Part shown: piece by piece, positions 9,189-17,881 of the stretch
How positions within the stretch are numbered: position 1 is the first letter of the stretch
How the letters are laid out: each line of letters starts with the position of its first letter
NCBI GenBank assembly: GCA_017474765.1
Contig: JAFVGW010000006.1
Span: forward strand, 1-46,139
DNA from: Salinivirgaceae bacterium
GTDB taxonomy: Bacteria > Bacteroidota > Bacteroidia > Bacteroidales > SZUA-534
Length of the DNA stretch: 46,139 nucleotides
Direction of reading: 5' to 3'
The notes under the pieces: generated by a model
The model's input: the letters and a program-made list of their open reading frames with translations, nothing else
The model's database searches: none
Told to the model about the DNA's origin: nothing
Translations under genes and position numbers: made by a program

Positions 9189-10563
9189 TAAGGATTGGAT
9201 AGAAATTGCCAATTGCGTTGTTGACAATGAGTCACCGTTGACCGACGAAGAAGTGAAATCCGTTAGGCGAGACATTGAGTGGATTTCAAATCAAAAAATC
9301 GCCAATCTGCAACTTGATGACAATCCGAACTTGTTCGTTTTTCCGCAATCGTTGGGCTATCACGGTGACGATATTGGTGATGGTGTCATTATTGGTTTTT
9401 CCGACGGCAAAATCAGCACGGGCAACATAATGGGCTTTGTGGGCGTGAACCAGACGCAAATCGACATTCGCTCGCGTTTCGCCCAAACCGACGGCAACGA
9501 CTATTTCCTGCACTATATGTTGCAGAAAGTGTTCGCAATCAATCTGTTCGATTTGAAGCACGACACAAGCGCCGAGCGGATTTTCGATTTCCTGTTCTAT
9601 CTGTTTCCCCATTTTCTGCGGAAGGCGGTGGCGCAGGGCGTTTTCAAGAAGTACCGCCGCTTTGAGCACAACGACGCCAACATTCGCGGACCCATTGATG
9701 TGAGCCGCCATATCCGCCAGAACATTCCGTTCCGCGGCACGGTGGCCTACACCACGCGCGAGCACACCTACGACAACGAACTCACGCAACTTGTCCGCCA
9801 CACCATTGAGTTCATTCGCGACAAGGAGCAGGGGCAGGCAATTCTGAACAACGATGCTGACACCAAAACAGCTGTCAACCAGATTGTTATGGCCACGCCA
9901 ACCTACAACGCCCGCGAGCGCGCCAAAATCGTCAGCCAGAACCTTCGGCCCGTGCGGCACCCGTACTTTTCGGCCTACACCGACCTGCAGCGGCTCTGCC
10001 TGCAAATCCTTCGCCACGAGGAACTCAAATACGGCCGCCAGAAAGACCAAATCTACGGCATTCTGTTCGACGGCGCTTGGCTTTGGGAGGAGTATTTAGC
10101 GGGCGTTTTGAAGAAATGTGGATATACTCACGCTGAAAATCATACAGGTAAAAATCCAATTACTTTATACAATAACAATCCACGTTATCCTGATTATTAT
10201 AAATGCAAGCAAATAAAGGATTTTAAATATGGCGATGTTATTCCCGACGAAAACGACGTTCTTGATGCGAAATATAAAATGTTAGACTTCAATTCTGCCG
10301 CCCGTGACGACATTCACCAAATTATAACATATATGCACATTTTGCCTTCCAAGAGAACAGGATTGATATATCCAAGCAGGAAATCAACCATTCCAAAAGA
10401 GTTTAATGTTTATGGTATGGGCGGCACAATCCGTATAATTGGCGTTAATGTCAATCACCAAGCCATTGATTATAAGAGTTATGTTGCGGCGATGGTGAAT
10501 GTGGAAAGCGAGTTGGCGAACGCGCTGAAAGCGCAATCCAATACACAGCCCAACGCAGAGTGA
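9163..10563 (+). CDS. mcrC: McrC-type nuclease subunit, type IV restriction
   Basis: The endonuclease partner of McrB, 466 residues. The N-terminal part matches McrC proteins (NIMGFVGVNQTQIDIRSRF, FLHYMLQKVF, RGPIDVSRHIRQNIPFRG, THEFIRD-like helices). The C-terminal PD-(D/E)xK nuclease is visible as YPD (Asp344) followed by LDAKYK (Asp368, Lys370) and a helix with HQIITYMH, a common late element of this fold. The ATG at 9163 is chosen, overlapping mcrB by 26 bases, a sign of translational coupling; an upstream TTG at 9130 is less likely. Base composition changes within the gene: the first two thirds are GC-rich while the nuclease part (about 10110-10500) is AT-rich. Confidence 0.93.
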   Translation: MIRLKITDNKDWIEIANCVVDNESPLTDEEVKSVRRDIEWISNQKIANLQLDDNPNLFVFPQSLGYHGDDIGDGVIIGFSDGKISTGNIMGFVGVNQTQIDIRSRFAQTDGNDYFLHYMLQKVFAINLFDLKHDTSAERIFDFLFYLFPHFLRKAVAQGVFKKYRRFEHNDANIRGPIDVSRHIRQNIPFRGTVAYTTREHTYDNELTQLVRHTIEFIRDKEQGQAILNNDADTKTAVNQIVMATPTYNARERAKIVSQNLRPVRHPYFSAYTDLQRLCLQILRHEELKYGRQKDQIYGILFDGAWLWEEYLAGVLKKCGYTHAENHTGKNPITLYNNNPRYPDYYKCKQIKDFKYGDVIPDENDVLDAKYKMLDFNSAARDDIHQIITYMHILPSKRTGLIYPSRKSTIPKEFNVYGMGGTIRIIGVNVNHQAIDYKSYVAAMVNVESELANALKAQSNTQPNAE

Positions 10564-10780
10564 GCACAGCGAACGCCACGTTGGGTAAAATGCCCCCAAC
10601 AACACCGCGCGCTGTAGGCGCAACACAATCTGTCGCAAATTATGTTTTGCCCCTGTAGGGCGCCAACGTTACTCGGAAACGTCACCCAAGGCGCCGCTAC
10701 GCTTGCCTTGGGCTATGTTGTTTTGCGCTTTTAGCGCGCCAATGAATTAAAGCGTCGCATAAAAACGCGCCGTAGGTGCG
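10564..10780. repeat. REP-like palindromes, right of the defence island
   Basis: This non-coding stretch contains small inverted repeats: CCCAAGGC/GCCTTGGG (10685-10712) with the 12-base loop GCCGCTACGCTT, GCGC/GCGC hairpins near 10605-10625 and 10725-10740, and a GGGCGCC-containing segment near 10655. The loop of the first is nearly identical to that of the hairpin at 5583-5614, although the stems differ completely. No coding potential was seen. Confidence 0.6.
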
Positions 10781-10782
10781 TA

Positions 10783-10898
10783 AGATTGGTAGAAAAACGC
10801 CCGCAACAGAAAACGCGTGCCGTAGGTACGCAACAATGCTCAATGTGGCGTACCTAACGGCACGCTTGTGCGTTTAATGTGTTGATTTCTACCAATCT
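10783..10898. repeat. 116-base nested inverted repeat, MITE-like
   Basis: The outer arms AGATTGGTAGAAA (10783-10795) and TTTCTACCAATCT (10886-10898) are perfect 13-base inverted repeats. Inside them GCGTGCCGTAGGTACGC (10815-10831) pairs with 10848-10865 apart from one extra base. The terminal-repeat layout and short length resemble a miniature element or a large REP unit. No target-site duplication was evident. A further perfect hairpin, CAGTCCC/GGGACTG, follows at 10900-10916. Confidence 0.65.
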
Positions 10899-10998
10899 GC
10901 AGTCCCTACGGGACTGAATCCCGCAGGGTCGCTTATTTGACTTTTCTTTTGGCAATTCAATGTTCTAGATTGAAAATTAAAATCTGTCGCAAATCCAT

Positions 10999-11535
10999 TC
11001 AATCTGTGTTATCTGCGTTCTTTCTAAATATTGTCCATTCCCCAAACTTCCGTGCCAGCCAATGCGCCAGCAGCAGATTGGCGCCCACGGCCACCGCGGC
11101 GGCAAGGCTGTAGATGGTGATTTCGGTAGGTGAGAAGTCGGAAACTTTGATGCAATCAACTATCAGCCAAAGGCTTACGGGCAGAACTAAAACGCTTGTG
11201 GCAAGCGCGGGAATGTATTTGCGGATGACAACCGCCTGCCCAATGTGAACCACCAGATGCAGCGTGAAGGCGATGAACGTGCCCAGCCAGAGCAGGCTGA
11301 ACACACGGATGCCAGTGAATGTCAATCCGCAGATTATCAGCAGCAAGACAAACTCTTCGGCAACGGCAAGCGCGAAGCCTTCGGTGGTGGTTGTGCTCTT
11401 GAAAATGAAAGCGAATCGCGGAAAGCGTTGGCAAATGTCGGCGGCGTTTCGGGCAGTCCACGCGCGCATTCCGATAATCTCTTCGAAATCGTGAAAAACA
11501 AACAGAAGCGGCAAAAGCCAGATGTATTGGTTCAT
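10999..11535 (-). CDS. HXXEE-family membrane protein
   Basis: A 178-residue integral membrane protein with about five hydrophobic segments. The diagnostic motif HDFEE lies near residue 15 (LFVFHDFEEII), and a second His pair occurs in TLHLVVHIGQA around residue 95. This matches the HXXEE family, whose function is unknown; the His and Glu residues could bind a metal, which is inference. It is transcribed alone, convergent with mcrC and divergent from the lipoprotein gene at 11694. Confidence 0.75.
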   Translation of the reverse strand: MNQYIWLLPLLFVFHDFEEIIGMRAWTARNAADICQRFPRFAFIFKSTTTTEGFALAVAEEFVLLLIICGLTFTGIRVFSLLWLGTFIAFTLHLVVHIGQAVVIRKYIPALATSVLVLPVSLWLIVDCIKVSDFSPTEITIYSLAAAVAVGANLLLAHWLARKFGEWTIFRKNADNTD

Positions 11536-11693
11536 TTTGTTATGATTCAGAGGCTTGTACTAAATAATAAGCCGTTTGTAATATAATATGGTGCAGAGTT
11601 AGTATTTTTTTGCTTTTCTTGAAATAAATAGTGTCAAAGTGCCGAAAAATTCCCAAATTTGGAATTCCAAAAACCGATATAAAAATACAAAAG

Positions 11694-12707
11694 ATGAGAC
11701 AAACTTTTATCAGACTGGCTGCATGCGCTACGCTTTGTGCGACAATTGTTTCGTGTACAGAAAAACTCCCGCACAAGGTGGATTTCTATCATTGGAAAAC
11801 GACCTACGAGGTTGGATCAATTGCCAAAGATTATATGGCCAAGTTGCAGAGCGAGACCATCTATCTGCATGTTTTCGATGTGGTGAAACGCAACGGTGAG
11901 ATTATTCCTGAGGGAAAGATTGTTCCGTTTGAGCACGACACAACCCTGACACAAAAAATCGTGCCGACAGTTTTCATAACTCACAGCGTTTTTGGCAATT
12001 ATAGTGATGATTATGAGGTGCTTGCAGACCGAATTCTGTCGCTAGTAAATACAATTTTCTATAGAAACGAATTGGGTGGTTACGAAGAGTTGCAAATCGA
12101 TTACGACTGGACCAAAATGACCAAGGACAACTACTTCAAGTTCCTTCAGATTCTATCTAACAAGGCTGAAAATCAATATAATCCAGCAAAAGTTTCGTGC
12201 ACCATCCGTCTGCATCAGATAAAGGATTTGAAGGAGATGGGCGTGCCGCCAGTGTCAATGGGCTGCCTGATGTGCTATGCAACAACCAACCCGACCGACG
12301 GCATGGACTCGAACTCGATTCTCGATGTCGAACTGCTGAAAAACTACACTCAGCACCTCGAGGCTTATCCGCTTGAACTCGACTATGCTCTGCCGCTCTT
12401 CTCGTGGGGCGTGGTGACCAACCATCTGGGCAAGACCAAACTTGTAAACGGCCTTTCGGCATCCGACATGAACACTGACGCCTTTAAGAAAATCGGTGAA
12501 AACAAATATGAGGTTGTTGAGGACGGATTTGTCCACAATCTTTATCTAAACAAGGGTTTTACAGTTGAAATAGAGGAGATTACGCCGAAACTTCTAAGCA
12601 AGGCAAAAGCCTATCTGGACGAAAAACTGAAAACCGACTACCACATTGTTTATTTCCAGATGAGCGATGGTTTCTTGAAACGATTTACTATTGACGACCT
12701 TAAATAA
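11694..12707 (+). CDS. Unrecognised lipoprotein, possible DUF3142-like TIM barrel
   Basis: A 337-residue lipoprotein (MRQTFIRLAACATLCATIVSC, Cys20). I do not recognise a named family with certainty. The pattern of a strand ending in ELQIDYDWT (about residues 138-146), followed by YFKFLQIL and VSCTIRLHQIKDL, then LMCYATTNP, resembles the DUF3142 / glycosidase-like TIM-barrel proteins. An upstream GTG at 11631 would put the signal peptide inside the protein, so ATG 11694 is preferred. The next gene follows within 10 bases, so the two are almost certainly co-transcribed and may work together at the cell surface. Confidence 0.65.
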   Translation: MRQTFIRLAACATLCATIVSCTEKLPHKVDFYHWKTTYEVGSIAKDYMAKLQSETIYLHVFDVVKRNGEIIPEGKIVPFEHDTTLTQKIVPTVFITHSVFGNYSDDYEVLADRILSLVNTIFYRNELGGYEELQIDYDWTKMTKDNYFKFLQILSNKAENQYNPAKVSCTIRLHQIKDLKEMGVPPVSMGCLMCYATTNPTDGMDSNSILDVELLKNYTQHLEAYPLELDYALPLFSWGVVTNHLGKTKLVNGLSASDMNTDAFKKIGENKYEVVEDGFVHNLYLNKGFTVEIEEITPKLLSKAKAYLDEKLKTDYHIVYFQMSDGFLKRFTIDDLK

Positions 12708-12717
12708 GATGTTGAAT

Positions 12718-14970
12718 ATGAAAAAGATATTATATGCTTGCGCCATTGCTTTGGCGACATACGGAACTGCCAGCGCCTGCGGCGGTTATGACTATGAAGA
12801 TTATGAAGCCTACGGCTCGTGGTTCTTCTCATCGTTCGAGAATGATTTCGCATTCTTTGACCCCAACAATTACAAAGGCAACATCGAGGACTGGTCGAAA
12901 TATTTGGGCGTATCGTATGAAGATGCCGAATATCTGGTGCTGAAAGTCAGGAAAAACGAGATTGAGGCTGCCATAAACGGCTATCTGTCAGACCCGAACC
13001 TGAAATTCATGACGTCAGATTTTGTTAAGAAATATCGCCGTGCGCTGCAGTATCTGGTCTGCGCCAAAACCATCGAGCCCTATGCCACACGCAGTTACAA
13101 CCTGTATTGGGAGTGGGCATACTATTGGGATGACGAGGGGCCGAGCATTTCGGAGTTGGGCGAGGAGTTCATTGACGAACTTGTTCAAGCCTGCGAAACC
13201 GAAACCGACAAAGAGTTGAAACTGCGCTACGGCTATCAACTTGTGCGCTACGCCCACTATCTGCACCGCTACAGCGACGCAGTCAAGTATTTCGACACCT
13301 ACGTTGAGCCGCTCAAAATCAAAAACGAGGTTTACTACTATGCACTCAGCCAGAAGGCTGGCGCAGAATTCAATTTGCGGAAGTATTCCCAAGCCGTGAA
13401 AAACTTTGTGAAAGTGTATGTTAACTCTACAGATTTGAAAGAGTCGGCTTATCGTTCGATATTCAATTATTGCGACGGATATTTTATCCCGACATCGCTT
13501 GCGCAGATGTGCGAGACTCAGGAGCAGAAGTTCGACATCTACCTGCTTCTGGCTTACAACAATTTCTCCGACCCGCTCCAGTTGGCGAAGAAAATTACCG
13601 ACATCAACCCTGATGCCCCGCAGGCCCGCAAGATTATTGCCAAGCAAATCAGGCAGTTGGAGAGTTACTATCAGGACCAGGTGTGGTCTCAAACTCTGTT
13701 TATTGAGCAGGACAACGAGTTCCATCTTACAGGCAACGACAAAATCTACAGCGCAACAATCGATTATCTGGAGCAGATGACCAGCCGCACCAACGATGCC
13801 GATTTCTGGAACATGAGTCTGGGCTACGTCCATTTCCTTAATTCGGACTACGACAAGGCCAAACTGGCGCTCGACAAAGTGTCGGCAAAGACAAAATCCG
13901 AAAATCCCGACATCAAGAACGTCTATCTATACATTGATGTCTGCCAGTTGAAGACGATTACCAAAGAGACAGAAAACGAATTCTTCAACACCCACAAAGA
14001 GATTCTCGACATGTATCCAGTTGGCACCTATCTGCGCAAAGTGCTGGCTAACAGATATTATGTGGCCGAAGATTACGTTAAGGCATTTTTGATGATGAAT
14101 GATGTTTACTCGGTTGCGGAGTATTTTCCGACATCGTTTGTGGAGGATTTAATCGCTTTTGAGCAGAAAAAAGACAAAACCCCGATGGAGCAGTGGCTGA
14201 CACAATATCATGACGATGATGTGATTCTTCGCTTGCAGCAGACAGCCTTGAAAGGTGCAATTGCCGCAGCCGACATTGAGAAGGCGAAAGAAGTGAAGAA
14301 AAAATACGAACTTAATGATAATGAGTCGGTTGAGATGTTCTATCATAACATCATGAACGTTTACGGCTTCGATTATGGCCTTTATGGCGACTATGTGGCC
14401 GACGTGGTTGGCAACGCAAAGAAAGTGAGCCTGACCGCCACTCTCGAAAAACTGATGCAACTGGCGCGCGGCAACGACGCGGCAGCAGCCAAAGCAAACT
14501 ACGTTTTGGGCAACTTCTACTACAATTTGTCGCACGTGGGCATCTGCCGCAACTATCTGAAAAACATCTCTTCGCCCGACTATCACACGTGGGAATACGA
14601 CAAATATTCAAACACTGGCGAATTGGAGGTCTTCACATTCGACAAGAACGCCAAAAAGCAGGAGGAGTTTTTCCCGATAATCAGAGGTACGTTCACCAAT
14701 ACCGTCAATCTTGCCGAAAGATACTTCAAGCAGGCTGATATGATTGATATTGGCGAAGAATTTGCTGCTCACGTGGCATTTGGTTTGGTCAAATGCGACC
14801 AGGCACGTAATCAGGAGTATGATTATTGGGGCGGTTCAATCTATGCTTCGCCATTGTTTGCGCGAATCGCAAAAGATTATTCATCAACAAAATATGCCGA
14901 GGAAGTGCGCACTAATTGTGTCTACTATTATTATTATGACAGTTTCCTGCCAGAAGGAGAAGAGGAATAA
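12718..14970 (+). CDS. Exported 750-residue helical-repeat protein, function unknown
   Basis: A large exported protein with signal peptide MKKILYACAIALATYGTASA, followed by an acidic aromatic segment (CGGYDYEDYEAYGSW) and then about 680 residues of alpha-helical repeats resembling TPR units (for example YHRYSDAVKYFDTYV and LRKYSQAVKNFVKVY around residues 190-240). It is rich in Tyr, Asp and Glu. I do not recognise the family. A start three codons upstream at 12709 is also possible. It is paired with the preceding lipoprotein; a scaffold or solute-handling role at the envelope would fit, but nothing in the sequence fixes it. Confidence 0.7.
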   Translation: MKKILYACAIALATYGTASACGGYDYEDYEAYGSWFFSSFENDFAFFDPNNYKGNIEDWSKYLGVSYEDAEYLVLKVRKNEIEAAINGYLSDPNLKFMTSDFVKKYRRALQYLVCAKTIEPYATRSYNLYWEWAYYWDDEGPSISELGEEFIDELVQACETETDKELKLRYGYQLVRYAHYLHRYSDAVKYFDTYVEPLKIKNEVYYYALSQKAGAEFNLRKYSQAVKNFVKVYVNSTDLKESAYRSIFNYCDGYFIPTSLAQMCETQEQKFDIYLLLAYNNFSDPLQLAKKITDINPDAPQARKIIAKQIRQLESYYQDQVWSQTLFIEQDNEFHLTGNDKIYSATIDYLEQMTSRTNDADFWNMSLGYVHFLNSDYDKAKLALDKVSAKTKSENPDIKNVYLYIDVCQLKTITKETENEFFNTHKEILDMYPVGTYLRKVLANRYYVAEDYVKAFLMMNDVYSVAEYFPTSFVEDLIAFEQKKDKTPMEQWLTQYHDDDVILRLQQTALKGAIAAADIEKAKEVKKKYELNDNESVEMFYHNIMNVYGFDYGLYGDYVADVVGNAKKVSLTATLEKLMQLARGNDAAAAKANYVLGNFYYNLSHVGICRNYLKNISSPDYHTWEYDKYSNTGELEVFTFDKNAKKQEEFFPIIRGTFTNTVNLAERYFKQADMIDIGEEFAAHVAFGLVKCDQARNQEYDYWGGSIYASPLFARIAKDYSSTKYAEEVRTNCVYYYYYDSFLPEGEEE

Positions 14971-15051
14971 AATGCAGAAATCAAGAATTGTGAAAATGAA
15001 TATTTGTAATATTAAACGATTATTAATCATTAATTTAATAAAGAACAGGTT

Positions 15052-15651
15052 ATGAAAACAAAAGGTTGTTTGATTGCGGTAGTTGCCGTAGTGTTAATTG
15101 GAATTTTTTCAGTTGTGGTTTGGTACATCAAAACTGGCAACAAGATTGTCCGTCTCGATGAAGGCGTTGCCGAGAGTTGGGCGCAGGTCGAGAATGTTTA
15201 TCAGCGTCGTGCCGACCTGATTCCGAACCTTGTGGCCACTGTGAAAGGCTATGCCGAGCACGAGAAAACCGCTCTGACCGATGTTGTTGAGGCTCGTGCC
15301 AAAGCTTCAAGCGTCAATGTCAATCCAGAGAAACTCGATGCGCAGTCGCTTCAGCAGTTTGAGCAGGCTCAAGGCAATCTGAGTTCGGCTTTGTCGCGCT
15401 TGCTGGTTGTGGTTGAGCGTTATCCTGATTTGAAGGCCAACCAGAACTTCAGCGAACTTCAGGCACAACTTGAGGGCACTGAGAACCGTATCGCCGTTGA
15501 GCGCCGCAAGTTCAACGAGGTTGCCCGCGAGTACAACACCTATATCCGTCAGTTCCCCGCATCGATTGTGGCCAACAGTCGCGGATTTGAGAAAAAGGCA
15601 TACTTCGAGGCTCAGGCAGGCAGCGAGAAGGCTCCTGAAGTGAAATTTTAG
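15052..15651 (+). CDS. LemA family protein
   Basis: A 199-residue LemA-family membrane protein: one N-terminal membrane segment (about 7-26), then NKIVRLDEGVAESWAQVENVYQRRADLIPNLV in family form, a long coiled-coil helical bundle and the late YNTYIRQFPASIVA motif. LemA proteins are membrane-anchored helical bundles of uncertain function. The gene opens a LemA-TPM cluster common in Bacteroidota, with five TPM genes following. A terminator-like hairpin lies directly after it, so the TPM genes may be partly uncoupled. Confidence 0.93.
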   Translation: MKTKGCLIAVVAVVLIGIFSVVVWYIKTGNKIVRLDEGVAESWAQVENVYQRRADLIPNLVATVKGYAEHEKTALTDVVEARAKASSVNVNPEKLDAQSLQQFEQAQGNLSSALSRLLVVVERYPDLKANQNFSELQAQLEGTENRIAVERRKFNEVAREYNTYIRQFPASIVANSRGFEKKAYFEAQAGSEKAPEVKF

Positions 15652-15669
15652 GTGAAAGTTACAAGGCAC

Positions 15670-15710
15670 AAGGTATAAGTCACGGTGAAATCCGTGCTTA
15701 TGCCTTTTGT
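15670..15710 (+). terminator. Terminator-like hairpin after lemA
   Basis: An interrupted stem AAGG-t-ATAAG-t-CACGG pairs with CCGTG-CTTAT-g-CCTT around a six-base loop, followed by TTTTGTCTT. It overlaps a seven-base periodic repeat, so it may be only partly effective. Confidence 0.45.
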
Positions 15711-15715
15711 CTTAA

Positions 15716-15778
15716 TAACTAATAACTTAAAACTTCTAAAACTTATAACTTAAAACTTCCAAAAACTTATAACTCAAA
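15716..15778. repeat. Degenerate heptamer repeat, AAAACTT family
   Basis: About nine copies of a degenerate seven-base unit related to AAAACTT / TAATAACT fill the spacer up to the start codon at 15779. The same family occurs at 19693-19734, 31500-31551, 33484-33529 and, in reverse orientation, at 42450-42524. Confidence 0.6.
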
Positions 15779-16228
15779 ATGAGAGCATCAACTTTTTTTA
15801 GCGAAGAGCAAAAACAACAGATAATCAGCGCAATAGAGGAGGCTGAGAAGAATACGTCGGGCGAGATTCGCCTGCATGTTGAAATGCGTAGCCACGGCGA
15901 CATCATGAAACGTGCCGCAAAGGTTTTCGACAAACTCAGAATGCAGTGCACCGAGTTGCGCAACGGCGTGCTTTTCTATATGGCAGTGGCCGACCGCCAG
16001 TTCGCAATCATTGGCGACAAAGGCATCAACGACAAAGTGCCCGATGGCTTCTGGAACGACATCGAGAAGCGCATGACCGAACTTTTTGCCCGTGGTCTTT
16101 TCACCGAAGGCGTGACCGAAGGAATCCGCATGGCTGGCGAGCAGTTGAAAAAGCATTTCCCGTATCAGACAGACGACGTGAACGAGTTGAGCGACGAAAT
16201 CTCGTTTGGTGAGAGCGGAAAAGAATAA
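15779..16228 (+). CDS. Cytoplasmic TPM-domain protein
   Basis: A 149-residue TPM-domain protein without signal peptide or membrane segment: FFSEEQKQQIISAIEEAEKNTSGEIRLHVE, then NGVLFYMAVADRQFAIIGDKGI and a late LF...GVTEGIRMAGEQL helix. TPM domains, first studied in a thylakoid acid phosphatase, are widespread in YgcG-type envelope proteins; function in bacteria is unclear. It ends 27 bases before the first exported paralogue and likely shares its transcript. It is the shortest and most divergent of the five TPM genes here. Confidence 0.88.
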   Translation: MRASTFFSEEQKQQIISAIEEAEKNTSGEIRLHVEMRSHGDIMKRAAKVFDKLRMQCTELRNGVLFYMAVADRQFAIIGDKGINDKVPDGFWNDIEKRMTELFARGLFTEGVTEGIRMAGEQLKKHFPYQTDDVNELSDEISFGESGKE

Positions 16229-16255
16229 CGGTTTGTACCAATTCGCCAAATTATC

Positions 16256-17017
16256 ATGCGAAGGACATTGCTCGTTATAACATTTGTGCTCGTCGCAGCC
16301 GCGGCTTTTGCCGACATTTTCGACCGCCCAGCAAAGGTTAATCTTGTGGTTGACAATGCAGAAGCATTCAGCCGAAGGCATGCAGAGGCTTTGAGAACCA
16401 AACTCGACTCTTTTGAGCGTGCCACAACGGTGCAGATTCAGATTTACACCACCAAAGATTTGTACGGCTACGACATAGTCGACTTTGCCCAGCGTCTGGG
16501 CGAGGGCTGGGGAGTAGGAAAGGAGGGTGCCAACAACGGCATTGTCATTGTCTACATGCCGAAAACCCTAACAGAGAATGGCGAGGTAACCATACAGACT
16601 GGCTACGGCATTGAGCCGCTGATTCCCGACGCTGTCTGCAAGCAAATTGTTGAATCAGAAATGATTCCACGCTTTAAACAAGGCTTGATTTACAAAGGAA
16701 TAGACCAGGCGGTCGACGTTTGCATATCGCTTACACAAGGCGAGTTCACGGCCGAGAAGTATATAGCAGATAAGGCTAAAATTGATCGCATTGCAAAGAT
16801 TATTGCCCAATGCATAATTTTGTTTCTGATTATAATTCCGTCGTGTCTTTTTGTCATTTATTTCATAGTCGCTCTATGTCTGGGCCTCTTTAAAGGATAT
16901 ACCATTAGTAGCAACGGTTCGTCAGGAGGCAGCAGTAGCCGAAGTTTTCACATTTCGAGTCACCGCAGTTACGGCGGCGGTCATTTTGGCGGCGGTGGAG
17001 CACGAGGCAGTTGGTAA
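16256..17017 (+). CDS. Exported TPM-domain protein, YgcG-like (copy 1)
   Basis: A 253-residue protein: signal peptide 1-19 (ending AAAAFA), TPM domain about 25-150 (NLVVDNAEAF, VQIQIYTTKDLYGYDIVDFAQRLGEGWGVG, IVIVYMPKT, IQTGYGIEPLIPDAVC), membrane segment about 182-208, then a Ser/Gly-rich tail ending GGGHFGGGGARGSW. The tail with a terminal Trp is shared by all four exported copies and is typical of YgcG-type proteins. Biochemical role unknown. Strong nucleotide similarity to the next three genes shows tandem duplication. Confidence 0.9.
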   Translation: MRRTLLVITFVLVAAAAFADIFDRPAKVNLVVDNAEAFSRRHAEALRTKLDSFERATTVQIQIYTTKDLYGYDIVDFAQRLGEGWGVGKEGANNGIVIVYMPKTLTENGEVTIQTGYGIEPLIPDAVCKQIVESEMIPRFKQGLIYKGIDQAVDVCISLTQGEFTAEKYIADKAKIDRIAKIIAQCIILFLIIIPSCLFVIYFIVALCLGLFKGYTISSNGSSGGSSSRSFHISSHRSYGGGHFGGGGARGSW

Positions 17018-17087
17018 AAACAATTGATTACAGATAGATTGACAGAATTATATATGTTTTAACCTTTAACCAATTAACCCAATTGTT

Positions 17088-17857
17088 ATGAAACGGATAT
17101 TGTTCATAATCATATTTTTAGCAGTAAATTTGCTTCTTTTGCCGATGTTTTTGACCGTCCCTCGGAGTTGCGGCTTGTGGTTGACAGCGCCAACGCCTTT
17201 ACTATTGATCAGAGGGCGGCTCTGACTGCCAAACTGGACTCGTTCGATATTGAGACATCAACGCAGATTCAGATTTACACCACAACCAATCTGCAAGGCT
17301 ACGACATTGTTGATTTTGCCCAGCGGCTGGGCGAGGGCTGGGGCGTTGGAAAAGAAGGTTTCGACAACGGAATTGTCATTGTCTATCTTCCGAAAACTGA
17401 CAGCACCAACGGCGAAGTCACCATTCAGACTGGTTACGGCATCGAGCCGCTGATTCCTGACGCAACCTGCAAGCGGATTATCGAACACGAGATGATTCCA
17501 TGCTTCAAGAAAGATTCTGTGTATGAGGGATTTAAACGTGCCGTTGATGTCTGCATCTCGCTCACCAAAGGCGATTTTAAAGCCGACGATTACGGAAACA
17601 ACAGCATTGGCGGATTCTGGGGCTGGGTGCTCGACCACCTTGTTCTTAGCCTTGTGCTGGGTATGGTTGGTGTCTGGATTGTGATTATATTGGTAATCAT
17701 CATTATTGCTAAGTGTACAAGTGGAGGAGGTGGCAGTTACTATATAGGCACGTCGGGCAGTTCGTCTGGTTCAAGTCACCGAAGCCATAGCGGCGGCAGC
17801 CACAGGAGTTACGGTGGCGGACATTTCGGTGGCGGCGGTGCGCGCGGAAGGTGGTAA
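17088..17857 (+). CDS. Exported TPM-domain protein (copy 2), signal peptide out of frame
   Basis: The TPM domain, membrane segment and Gly-rich tail (ending GGGHFGGGGARGRW) are intact in the frame running to 17857, but no usable start codon precedes the mature sequence FADVFDRPSELRL in that frame. A convincing signal peptide beginning MKRILFIIIFLAV starts with ATG at 17088 in another frame; losing one base near 17115-17131 explains the break. The only start codon inside the domain frame is TTG at 17168, which would remove the signal. So this copy is either a recent pseudogene, a phase-variable gene or a sequencing error. Its sister copies at 16256, 17882 and 18688 are intact. Confidence 0.75.
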
Positions 17858-17881
17858 TGTCAAGGATTGATTAATCGATTT

